A DNA stretch of 64,000 nt, from positions 234,251 through 298,250 of the forward strand of contig NZ_JAAOIZ010000007.1 of the NCBI RefSeq assembly GCF_013184525.1, read 5' to 3'. The notes below the pieces were generated by a model. It had not been told where the DNA came from, searched no databases, and saw only the letters and a list, made by a program, of their open reading frames with translations. The number at the start of each line of letters is the position of its first letter. Positions within the stretch are counted from its first letter, which is position 1. This document shows, one piece after another, positions 18,085 to 26,007 of the stretch. This DNA comes from Chryseobacterium sp. LAM-KRS1. GTDB taxonomy: Bacteria > Bacteroidota > Bacteroidia > Flavobacteriales > Weeksellaceae. A program made the position numbers and the translations under genes.

Positions 18085-19449
18085 CTATTTTGTAACCGGA
18101 AATATGAGCGAGACCTGTGTTCCTGAGCCCACAACAGAATTAATTTTCATCTGAATATGATGATGATCGAATATACTTTTAGATAAGGATAGGCCAATGC
18201 CACTTCCTTTTATATTATCCACATTTTTTCCGCGATAAAAAGTTTCCGTGATCTTTTGAAGATCATCCTCCGAAATACCTCTGCCCTGGTCCTTAACTTC
18301 AATCAATAAATGCCTATCCTTTTCTTCAGACAACACAATCTCTACAGAATGATGCCCGGAATATTTAATAGCATTTTCAACAATATTGTACAATGCCAGA
18401 TAAAGCAAAGTTTCATTACCCGGAAATTCCAGTAAATCCGGAGTGTTTACCTGAAGATTGATTTTAATAGAAGAATTATTTTCCTGGGCTTTAGGATTCA
18501 GCTTTTCATATATCTTCCAGATCAGCTCATCAATTCTTACCTGCTGGTGAGAACTTTCAAGCTTGGTAAGACCTGACATCAGCAGCAGGTTATTAAGGAT
18601 ACTTTCAATTTCATATACGTTATCCAATGATTCTTTGACCACTTTTCGATATTCTTCAGGCGTCCGGTCCTTTTGAGCAAAAACCTCAAGATTGCCCGAG
18701 ATAGCGGCTAATGGTGTTTTAAATTCATGAGACACATAGTTGATAAAATTCTGCTGAAGCAAAATACTTTCAGAAATTCGTCCAAATAATTTGTTATAGG
18801 ACTTGATCAGGTCATCTATTTCATCATGAGTATGAGTAGATGTAATTGCGCTGGAAATATTGGTATAATCTACATTATTGATCCTATCCACAACATTGGA
18901 TAGAGGTTTATACACGATTTTGGAAAGATACCTGCTCAGGAAATAAATAGCAAGTAATCCTAAAATCAGTACTGCCAGCATAATTATGGAAAGCCTTACC
19001 ATTTGTGATTTAAAAGAATCATTCGGGGCTTTGACAAAAACGACAAAATCACCCTGATTATCTGGATAGAATATGCCGTAATAAAAATTATTCCCGGCCA
19101 TAAACTGTACCATCTTATTATTTCTTGCAGACTTCAGATGAAGTGCTTTGATATTCTTATCATTCAGGTTCTGCCCAAAAGTGACTTCATTGTATTTATT
19201 GTAAACGGCTACTTTTTTATTCTCTATCAAATGATTGTATTCCGTTTTTATCTGGGCATGCCTGCTTTTTGGCAATTCATCTTTTTCCAGATAATAAATG
19301 GCAGAAATAAGGGCCGTATTTCTTAATCTTTCAAAATAAGAGATTCTGGTACTGTCATAATAAGCAAAAAACACCACCGCAAAAGCGATGATGGTAACAA
19401 TACCGAATGAAAGACTCGAAATTATGGTAAACCTGTTTCTTAACGTCAT
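18085..19449 (-). CDS. Sensor histidine kinase
   Basis: A membrane sensor kinase of 454 residues. Two transmembrane helices (about 10-32 and 150-172) flank a periplasmic sensor region, then come a HAMP segment, the H-box VSHEFKTPLAAISG, the N-box NIVENAIKYSG and G-boxes DQGRGISEDD and GSGIGLSLSK. It lies 2 bases after the response regulator and 101 bases before the efflux genes, so it probably senses periplasmic metal, as CusS/CzcS do. The periplasmic region shows no obvious metal-binding cluster. Confidence 0.92.
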   Translation of the reverse strand: MTLRNRFTIISSLSFGIVTIIAFAVVFFAYYDSTRISYFERLRNTALISAIYYLEKDELPKSRHAQIKTEYNHLIENKKVAVYNKYNEVTFGQNLNDKNIKALHLKSARNNKMVQFMAGNNFYYGIFYPDNQGDFVVFVKAPNDSFKSQMVRLSIIMLAVLILGLLAIYFLSRYLSKIVYKPLSNVVDRINNVDYTNISSAITSTHTHDEIDDLIKSYNKLFGRISESILLQQNFINYVSHEFKTPLAAISGNLEVFAQKDRTPEEYRKVVKESLDNVYEIESILNNLLLMSGLTKLESSHQQVRIDELIWKIYEKLNPKAQENNSSIKINLQVNTPDLLEFPGNETLLYLALYNIVENAIKYSGHHSVEIVLSEEKDRHLLIEVKDQGRGISEDDLQKITETFYRGKNVDNIKGSGIGLSLSKSIFDHHHIQMKINSVVGSGTQVSLIFPVTK

Positions 19450-19451
19450 CT

Positions 19452-20126
19452 TTAATCTTTAATCAGATATCCTGTTCCTTTAATTGTGTGGATAATCTTT
19501 TGATCCGTTTCATCAATTTTATTCCGCACATAAGAAATGTACACATCAACAACATTCGTTGTACTGTCAAAATCAATTCCCCATACATTATGTAAGATCT
19601 GAGTCCTGCTCAGAACTTTGTTTTTATTTTCTAAAAGGAAAGTCAAAAGTTTATATTCTGTAGGGGAAAGTTCAATTTCTTTATTATCCTGAACCACTTT
19701 GTGGAGATCTGTATCAATTGTAAGGTTACCACAACGTAAAAGCTGCGATCCTTCCTGATAGCTTAATTTATTTCTTCTGGTCAATGCTTTGATTCTCGAA
19801 ATCAATTCTTCAAAATGGAATGGCTTTGATAAATAATCATCGGCTCCTAGATCAAGCATTTTTATTTTATCATCAGGACTATTCAGAGCGCTAAGAACCA
19901 AAATCGGGGTATAATTTTTTTTAAAGCGGATGATCTGCGTCAGCTGCATTCCATCCAGCCCTGGCAACATAATATCCATGAGAATAATATCAAAGTCATA
20001 GGTACTGATTAGATCACGGGCTTTCTCTCCGGAATCTGCGAGAACCATTTGATATCCGGCCTCGCCCAAGCCTTTGACAAGAAATTTACTGATTCGCTCA
20101 TCATCCTCTACTAACAAAATGTTCAT
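19452..20126 (-). CDS. OmpR-family response regulator
   Basis: A DNA-binding response regulator of about 224 residues. The receiver domain has the acidic pair in LLVEDDERIS, the phosphorylated Asp in LMDIMLPGLDG and the conserved Lys in DYLSKPF. The C-terminal winged helix includes LSPTEYKLLTFLLENKNKVLSRTQIL. I use the ATG at 20126 (MNILLVEDD); a GTG two codons upstream is weaker. It heads the same-strand operon with the kinase and the CBA efflux genes, which suggests autoregulation together with efflux control. Confidence 0.92.
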   Translation of the reverse strand: MNILLVEDDERISKFLVKGLGEAGYQMVLADSGEKARDLISTYDFDIILMDIMLPGLDGMQLTQIIRFKKNYTPILVLSALNSPDDKIKMLDLGADDYLSKPFHFEELISRIKALTRRNKLSYQEGSQLLRCGNLTIDTDLHKVVQDNKEIELSPTEYKLLTFLLENKNKVLSRTQILHNVWGIDFDSTTNVVDVYISYVRNKIDETDQKIIHTIKGTGYLIKD

Positions 20127-20315
20127 AAACACTTAAATTTCCTATAAATATAAGTATTCTTATTCAGAAAGGAGGTTGTGGAAAGAAAGCTGGGAGCAAT
20201 TGAAATCTCACAAAAAGTCAATAAGTATTTTATTTTTATCTATTTAAAAAACTTAAACTATTTAACGGAAAACGGCAGGTTCCTGATCTCACTTCCAGCT
20301 TCCAGCCTTTTTTCA

Positions 20316-20323
20316 TAATTTTG
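20316..20323 (+). promoter_or_regulatory. -7 promoter element placed for leaderless rmuC start
   Basis: TAATTTTG matches TAnnTTTG and ends only four bases before the rmuC ATG at 20328. The transcript would therefore start at or next to the start codon. No -33 TTG is obvious. Confidence 0.5.
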
Positions 20324-20327
20324 AAGA

Positions 20328-21830
20328 ATGGAGATGACATATTTAATCGTAGGTTTTATAACCGGTGCCTTATTAGGTGCCGTTATTTTATATTTTATGC
20401 TGAAATCTTCAATGGTTTCAAGGGCTTCTTATGACGAGATAAACAATTTATATATAAGAAAGAATTCTGATGTGGAAAATATCAATCAAAAAATCCAGGA
20501 ATTATATCAGGATATCAATCATGAAAAAGATCAGAATCAGCAACAATCAGATCTTCTCAATGATCTTAAAAATGAATATGCAAAAATTTCCGCGGAATAT
20601 TCATCTTTAAATAGTCAGTTTCAGGAACAGAAACAAATTATTTCCAAACAAGCCTCGCAGCTTGAAAGCCTTCTTACGGAAAAGCAGCATTTATATGCGC
20701 GTAACTCTGAACTTTCGGCAGTGAATGAAAATTTACAGAAATCACTTCAAACCCAGAAAGAAGAAATTATTAAGATACAGGAAGATTCAAAGGTTCAGTT
20801 TGAAAATTTAGCCAATAAAATCCTCGAGGAAAAAGCTGAAAAATTTACCACTCTGAATCAAAATAACCTTAAAACTATTCTTGAGCCTTTTCAGCAAAAG
20901 ATCACTGATTTGAAAAACAGGGTAAATGAAGCTTATGAAAAAGAAAACAAGGAGCGTTTTTCGCTGGCTGAAAAAGTAAAAGAACTGGCAGAGCTCAATC
21001 AGCAGATTTCCGAAGATGCAAAAAAACTGACCCGGGCCTTAAAAGGAGAAAGTAAAACACAGGGAAACTGGGGAGAAATGATTCTTGAAAGCATTCTCGA
21101 AAAATCAGGACTGGTTAAAGGAAGGGAATATTTTCTAGAACATGAGCTGCGTGATGAGGATAATAAGGCGTTATTTTCAGAGTTTTCAGGAAAAAAAATG
21201 CGCCCGGATGCGGTAGTAAAGTATCCTGATGAAAGAAATGTTATTGTGGACTCCAAGGTTTCCCTCACTGCCTTTACAGAATTAGTAGACGAAACCGATC
21301 CTGAAATCTACGCCATTAAATTAAATCAGCATCTATCGTCCGTAAAAAATCATATCTCTCAATTAAGTCAGAAGGCTTATGATGATTATGGCAAATCTTT
21401 AGATTTTGTGATGATGTTCATTCCGAGTGAACCGGCTTATATTGCAGCAATGCAGGCCGATCAGAATTTATGGAATTTTGCTTATGACAAAAGGATCCTG
21501 CTTTTAAATCCAAGCAACCTGATTACTTCCTTAAAACTCATTGCAGATCTCTGGAAACGAGAATATCAGAACAGAAATTCTATGGAGATTGCAGACCGGG
21601 GGGCCAGATTATATGATAAGTTTGTAGGTTTTGTAGAAAACCTTGAAAAAGTAGGTAAAAACCTAGATCAGGCCAAAAATGTTTTTAATGATGCTTATAA
21701 ACAGTTATCTACCGGAAATGACAACCTGATTATCCAAACACAAAAACTTAAATCCCTGGGAATAAAAAATAAAAAAGAGCTTCCTCAAAGCCTTATTGAT
21801 AATAGTGAAAATATAACCAGCATAGAATAA
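20328..21830 (+). CDS. rmuC: DNA recombination protein RmuC
   Basis: RmuC, 500 residues, a membrane-anchored protein thought to limit DNA inversions at short inverted repeats. One N-terminal helix (TYLIVGFITGALLGAVILYF) is followed by a long coiled coil to about residue 185 and then the nuclease-like RmuC domain, with GNWGEMILESILEKSGL, RPDAVVKYPDERNVIVDSK and FIPSEPAYIAAMQ. A second in-frame ATG at 20334 is an alternative start. It is followed 7 bases later by a small membrane protein gene that may be co-transcribed. Confidence 0.95.
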   Translation: MEMTYLIVGFITGALLGAVILYFMLKSSMVSRASYDEINNLYIRKNSDVENINQKIQELYQDINHEKDQNQQQSDLLNDLKNEYAKISAEYSSLNSQFQEQKQIISKQASQLESLLTEKQHLYARNSELSAVNENLQKSLQTQKEEIIKIQEDSKVQFENLANKILEEKAEKFTTLNQNNLKTILEPFQQKITDLKNRVNEAYEKENKERFSLAEKVKELAELNQQISEDAKKLTRALKGESKTQGNWGEMILESILEKSGLVKGREYFLEHELRDEDNKALFSEFSGKKMRPDAVVKYPDERNVIVDSKVSLTAFTELVDETDPEIYAIKLNQHLSSVKNHISQLSQKAYDDYGKSLDFVMMFIPSEPAYIAAMQADQNLWNFAYDKRILLLNPSNLITSLKLIADLWKREYQNRNSMEIADRGARLYDKFVGFVENLEKVGKNLDQAKNVFNDAYKQLSTGNDNLIIQTQKLKSLGIKNKKELPQSLIDNSENITSIE

Positions 21831-21837
21831 TGATCAA

Positions 21838-22257
21838 ATGAAAAAAACACAAATTATTTTTGCAATAAGCCTTGTTATATTCTTGATTTCTTTAACACAA
21901 GTAGCTGTTTACACGCAAGGGCGTGAAACCGATGCTTCTAACTGCTTTCTTTTAGGATGGCTTGAGCTAGAAAATAATATAGCCTGGTTAGCCAATCCTT
22001 TATTGTTTATTTCATGGCTTGCCCTACTTTTAAAACAGGTTAAAGTATCTGTTATTTCCAGTCTGATCGCTTTCTGTCTGTCATTATTTTATTTTTCATC
22101 AAAAACGATAATTATTGATGAAGCAGGTAACGAGTCTGCCATCATTTCTTTTGGTGCAGGATATTACCTGTGGGTTACCAGCTGTTTGTGTATGGTAGTT
22201 GGAAGCAGTATTCTTTTAAACTCATCTAATAAAGAAAAACATAGTAAGCTTTTCTAA
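21838..22257 (+). CDS. Small four-helix membrane protein, unknown
   Basis: A 139-residue hydrophobic protein with about four predicted membrane helices (near 5-27, 46-68, 72-92 and 107-128). I recognise no family. It starts 7 bases after rmuC and probably shares its transcript. The sequence between helices 1 and 2 (GRETDASNCFLLGWLELENN) is the most distinctive part. No function can be inferred. Confidence 0.6.
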   Translation: MKKTQIIFAISLVIFLISLTQVAVYTQGRETDASNCFLLGWLELENNIAWLANPLLFISWLALLLKQVKVSVISSLIAFCLSLFYFSSKTIIIDEAGNESAIISFGAGYYLWVTSCLCMVVGSSILLNSSNKEKHSKLF

Positions 22258-22338
22258 ATACAGCTACTGAATTTTAATATTTCTCTTCCTCATCCTTTTT
22301 CAGTTCTTAGGAAACAAAAACCGATCAATAAATTTCCA

Positions 22339-22346
22339 TAATTTTG
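22339..22346 (+). promoter_or_regulatory. -7 promoter element placed for leaderless start
   Basis: TAATTTTG matches TAnnTTTG and ends four bases before the methyltransferase ATG at 22351, the same spacing as at rmuC. No strong -33 TTG is seen. Confidence 0.5.
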
Positions 22347-22350
22347 CAGC

Positions 22351-23118
22351 ATGTTAATAGAAAGTTTTCAAAACGATAAAATCAAGAATATTACTAAGCT
22401 TCTTACAGATAACAGATTTCGTAAAAAATCTAAAATCTTTATAGTAGAAGGCCAACAGGAAAATGAAAGGGCTCAGAAGTTTGATTTTGAACCGGTCGAA
22501 TTTTATATCTGCGAAAAAATTTTCAAAGGAGAAACTCCTCTTGGGAAGGTATTTTATGTCAGTGAAAAAGTATATGAAAAAATTGCATACAGAGGCACTT
22601 CGGAAGGGATCATTGGAATTTATAAAGCCAAAGAAGCTGACCTTTCCTCTTTTAAACCTAAAAAGGATGCAACTGTAATTATTGTTGAAGGAATTGAAAA
22701 ACCAGGAAACCTTGGTGCTATTTTAAGAAGTTGCGAGGCCTTTGGAATAGATGCACTGATTATTACAGATGCAAAAGCTGATTTCTATAATCCTAATGTG
22801 ATCCGATCAAGTGTCGGATGTCTTTTCGGAATGGAAGTATTCCAGGCCGGAAATGAAGAAACCCTTGATTTTCTGAAAAAGAATCAGTTCGGTATTTATA
22901 CAACCATTATGGACAAAGACTCTGAAGATCTCTACAAAAGGGATCTGACCAAAAAGTCTGCAATCTTATTCGGAACCGAGCATTCGGGTTTAAGTGATTT
23001 CTGGATTGGCAAAGGGGAAAATACATTAATTCCTATGGCAGGAAGTATAGATTCTTTAAACCTTAGTAATGCCGTAGCCATTACGTGTTACGAATCCCTG
23101 AGACAGAAAAAGGAATAA
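22351..23118 (+). CDS. TrmH/SpoU-family RNA methyltransferase
   Basis: A SPOUT-class RNA 2'-O-methyltransferase of 255 residues. An N-terminal substrate-binding domain precedes the knotted SpoU domain with its three motifs: GNLGAILRSCEAFG, LFGTEHSGLS and IPMAGSIDSLNLSNAVAI. It uses S-adenosylmethionine on tRNA or rRNA; which nucleotide is modified cannot be told from sequence. It ends at a bidirectional terminator shared with the convergent alanine-rich lipoprotein gene. Confidence 0.92.
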   Translation: MLIESFQNDKIKNITKLLTDNRFRKKSKIFIVEGQQENERAQKFDFEPVEFYICEKIFKGETPLGKVFYVSEKVYEKIAYRGTSEGIIGIYKAKEADLSSFKPKKDATVIIVEGIEKPGNLGAILRSCEAFGIDALIITDAKADFYNPNVIRSSVGCLFGMEVFQAGNEETLDFLKKNQFGIYTTIMDKDSEDLYKRDLTKKSAILFGTEHSGLSDFWIGKGENTLIPMAGSIDSLNLSNAVAITCYESLRQKKE

Positions 23119-23138
23119 GGAAGATAATATATATAATA

Positions 23139-23172
23139 AAAAAACCGCTTCGCTGAGCGAAACGGTTCTTTT
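23139..23172. terminator. Bidirectional terminator
   Basis: AACCGCTTCGC and GCGAAACGGTT pair as an 11-bp stem with one mismatch and a 3-base loop, flanked by A and T runs. It serves the methyltransferase and the convergent lipoprotein gene. Confidence 0.85.
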
Positions 23173-23191
23173 ATTTAGTAACGTACTAGAA

Positions 23192-23533
23192 TTATTTCTT
23201 AGCAGCGTCTTTAACTTCTTTAGCAGCTTCTTTAGTTGCATCTTTAGCAGCATCAGCAGCACCTTTAGCAGCATCAGCAGCTCCAGCAGCAGCACCTTTA
23301 GCAGCGTCAGCAGCAGCAGCAGTAGTTGCAGCAGCAGCACCTTTAGCAGCGTCTACAGTAGCAGTAGCAGCAGAATCAACAACTTGAGCAGCAGAATCAG
23401 CTACAACAGCAGCAGAATCAGTAGCAGCAACAGCAGCAGAATCAGCAGCACCTTCAGTAGAAGTAGCTTCAGTTTTTTTACAAGCAACTAGAGAGATTGC
23501 AGCGATAGCAGCTACGAATAACGACTTTTTCAT
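23192..23533 (-). CDS. Alanine-rich repeat lipoprotein
   Basis: A 113-residue protein with a lipoprotein signal (MKKSLFVAAIAAISLVACKK). The mature part is almost entirely Ala with Asp, Lys and Ser. An early half has DSAAVVAD-type repeats and the later half has DAAKGAA repeats ending in KEAAKEVKDAAKK. The heptad-like spacing predicts a long amphipathic helix, as in small envelope lipoproteins such as Lpp, though no homology is claimed. The gene is GCA/GCT-repeat-rich DNA, so its length may vary between strains. Confidence 0.8.
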   Translation of the reverse strand: MKKSLFVAAIAAISLVACKKTEATSTEGAADSAAVAATDSAAVVADSAAQVVDSAATATVDAAKGAAAATTAAAADAAKGAAAGAADAAKGAADAAKDATKEAAKEVKDAAKK

Positions 23534-23716
23534 AATAAATTAAATTTAATTTTGTTAATATTGTTTTATAAAATTTTCTTTCGTTCTGTTATTTGAACAA
23601 GACAAAGGTAGAGCAGATAGAAAGTTTGTCTATGAAAAATAATTGTAATACCTTTGTAAAACAATTTTACAAATAAGTACAACTGATAATCAATAACTTA
23701 ATCACTTTATATAAAC

Positions 23717-24898
23717 TTGACAGATTTAGATCTATTACACTTTGAGCAGCTGAAAAGGGATGTACAGGCTCAATATTTAGAAGAATACACTCCTTCCTAT
23801 GATGATATTTCTAAATGGAAGGGGATTGATATTATCTATTTTCAGGAGGATCTTCGGAAAAAGGCGAAGGGAAACATCAGCGAAAAATCATTTTATACTT
23901 ATTTCAAGAACTCACCGGTAACAAAATTGCCTAGGATAGACATGCTCAATTTATTGAGTATTTATGCGGGATACGACTCATGGTACGAGTTTAAAAAGCA
24001 ACATCTTTTTGCAGGAGAATTATTACAGGATGAGAAAGATCTCAGCGATGAAGAACTGCAGGAATTGGAAGAAACGATCAATCAGCTACCTTCAACGCCA
24101 AAAAATGATGATCAACCACAAAAAACACCTATAAAAGGGCAAGAAAATGTTGATTTACAAAAATCAAATACTGAAAATCAAACAGTTAACCAAAATCAAA
24201 ATTTCAACACTTTATCCGATACAGTTTCCCCTGAACCGGAAAAAAAGTTCATGAAAAGGAATGCCTGGGCCATGATAACCTCCATTTTAATTATCATTAC
24301 AGGAGTTTTAGGTTTTAAGGATGAAATTTTCTCTAAAGAGTATAAATACTGTTTCACAGATGCAGACAGAGGGGTTGCAGTAATCAATACCTTAGAAATA
24401 AAAGTATTTAAAGAAAACGAATCCCCAATCCTGTTTAAAATTAACCCGGGAGAATGTTTCAGGTACTCTACGAAGGATAAAATTCTGAAAATGCAGATCA
24501 CGGCACCCTTCTACGAACCTCTAACTGTTAACAGAAGCCTGGAGAACGCCCCTGAGGAGGAAATGATCGAAATGAAGCCGGATGATTATAAAATGGCGGC
24601 TTATTACTTCTCTATCAAAGATGTAAAGGGAGGAAATCCGGAAGAACAATTTGCCCTGATCAAACAAAAAAGAAAACAGTTAGAAAATTTAATCAGCAAC
24701 AGTGCCGTAATTTATCAGGTATATGACAACGATACGTATGGTATAGAAACTTTAGACAAACAAAAATATATTACCCTTGTGACGACTCCTACAACATCCC
24801 TGAAAAATTTAAAGGTGATTGAGATGAAAAAGGATGATAAGGGTAAAATAATATCTATTAAATTTAAAATTGCAAATACTGATGAAAAGAATAAATAA
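23717..24898 (+). CDS. Membrane-anchored protein with conserved N-terminal domain, unknown
   Basis: An uncharacterised 393-residue protein. The first codon appears to be TTG at 23717: an in-frame stop lies just upstream at 23699 and the next ATG is about 75 codons in. Residues 1-95 form a soluble domain (DISKWKGIDIIYFQEDL, GNISEKSFYTYFK, LLSIYAGYDSWYEFKKQ). A Gln/Asn/Pro-rich linker leads to one membrane helix (WAMITSILIIITGVLGF, about 180-197) and an outer domain of about 190 residues. The layout suggests cytoplasmic-to-periplasmic signalling, but no function is known. The next gene overlaps its end. Confidence 0.65.
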   Translation: MTDLDLLHFEQLKRDVQAQYLEEYTPSYDDISKWKGIDIIYFQEDLRKKAKGNISEKSFYTYFKNSPVTKLPRIDMLNLLSIYAGYDSWYEFKKQHLFAGELLQDEKDLSDEELQELEETINQLPSTPKNDDQPQKTPIKGQENVDLQKSNTENQTVNQNQNFNTLSDTVSPEPEKKFMKRNAWAMITSILIIITGVLGFKDEIFSKEYKYCFTDADRGVAVINTLEIKVFKENESPILFKINPGECFRYSTKDKILKMQITAPFYEPLTVNRSLENAPEEEMIEMKPDDYKMAAYYFSIKDVKGGNPEEQFALIKQKRKQLENLISNSAVIYQVYDNDTYGIETLDKQKYITLVTTPTTSLKNLKVIEMKKDDKGKIISIKFKIANTDEKNK

Positions 24899-25466
24899 AT
24901 TTTTAATTGCCTTATTACTGATAACAGCTTTTATTTCCTGTAATAATAAAAAAAGCGAGGTAAGTGATCTGGATAAATTGAGGAACAGCAATAATACAAA
25001 AACCTATCCGGCAGTTCAGATGGACAGTATGCAAGCTATTAATTCTATTACCAAGCAGAAAGTGCAGGAGCTTTTAGACTTATCTACATTATACCTGTCA
25101 GGAAAAAGAAATACGGAAATTGATACGGTAATTTACTCCCAGATGGAAAGCTATTTTCACAAACCGGACAGCCTTACCTTCAAAAATCTTTTCAGGGAAC
25201 TAGACAGCTTAAAGGTGAAATCCGTGAAAGTAAATAACCTGGAGGTACATAAGGACTTTTATAAAAAAGATACTTTGGATTATGCAAAATTCAATGTAGA
25301 GTATTTCGACGATAAGAACAGATCACTTGGAACTTTTGAGAAAAACGCTCAATACACCCTTATGTCAAAACCAATAAAATTCAAAAAAGAATTCAAATTT
25401 TACTTTTTAAAATTCTATTCCTCTCCTGTAAAGAAAGACAGTACCTCAGTAGGAGTAACCAAATAA
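24882..25466 (+). CDS. Lipoprotein, unknown
   Basis: A 194-residue lipoprotein of unknown function. The ATG at 24882 gives a clear signal (MKRINKFLIALLLITAFISC); a TTG four codons upstream is not needed. It overlaps the end of the preceding membrane-anchored gene by 17 bases, so the two are probably translated from one message and may act together in the envelope. Its 3' end overlaps the convergent cyclo-ligase gene by 52 bases. Confidence 0.65.
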   Translation: MKRINKFLIALLLITAFISCNNKKSEVSDLDKLRNSNNTKTYPAVQMDSMQAINSITKQKVQELLDLSTLYLSGKRNTEIDTVIYSQMESYFHKPDSLTFKNLFRELDSLKVKSVKVNNLEVHKDFYKKDTLDYAKFNVEYFDDKNRSLGTFEKNAQYTLMSKPIKFKKEFKFYFLKFYSSPVKKDSTSVGVTK

Positions 25467-25990
25467 TCTAAAGGGATATCATTTTCCCAGATATCATCTA
25501 TAATCTCATCGGGATTGAAGTAATTCACCCCGATTTTTTTTGGTTTTCCGTAAAGTTCCTGAAAAAAGCTATCATAAAAACCTTTTCCATATCCTACCCT
25601 ATTTCCTAAACCATCGCAGTAGAGAACAGGGGTTATCACAAGGTCAAATTCCTTTATGCCGGAATCCTGATTGGAAAAAGGCTCTGAAATCCCCCAGGAA
25701 CTGGTTTCAAACAGGGAGTCTCTAAATATTTCAATTGAAATAAGCTTCTGATCAACAACTTTCGGGACGAAAACACGAATGCCACTGTTTAAGAAATACT
25801 CAACAAAAATCTGAGTATTGATCTCATTAAACTTTGCAATAGGAAGAAAAATATGCACCTTCTGACCTGGGAATGGCTTAAAAAAATTAACAAAATTTTT
25901 GAAAATTGCTTCAGATAACAAGAAAACCTCATCAGATGACAAGGTTTTTCTTTTTTGCATATATTCTTTTCTAAGTTCGGACTTCAGCAT
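25415..25990 (-). CDS. 5-formyltetrahydrofolate cyclo-ligase
   Basis: 5-formyltetrahydrofolate cyclo-ligase, 191 residues, which converts 5-formyl-THF to 5,10-methenyl-THF with ATP. It starts LKSELRKEYMQKRKTLS, has the FLPIAKFNEINT strand region and the family signature GNRVGYGKGFYDSFF near residue 130. It follows trhO by 17 bases on the same strand. Its last codons overlap the convergent lipoprotein gene by 52 bases, and both reading frames look intact. Confidence 0.92.
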   Translation of the reverse strand: MLKSELRKEYMQKRKTLSSDEVFLLSEAIFKNFVNFFKPFPGQKVHIFLPIAKFNEINTQIFVEYFLNSGIRVFVPKVVDQKLISIEIFRDSLFETSSWGISEPFSNQDSGIKEFDLVITPVLYCDGLGNRVGYGKGFYDSFFQELYGKPKKIGVNYFNPDEIIDDIWENDIPLDYLVTPTEVLSFFTGEE

Positions 25991-26007
25991 TTGTACTTCT
26001 ATTCTTG

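Noticed and set aside
23200..23470. Possible CRISPR or satellite array
   Set aside because: The repeats are codon-level alanine repeats within an open lipoprotein gene, with no spacers of uniform length.
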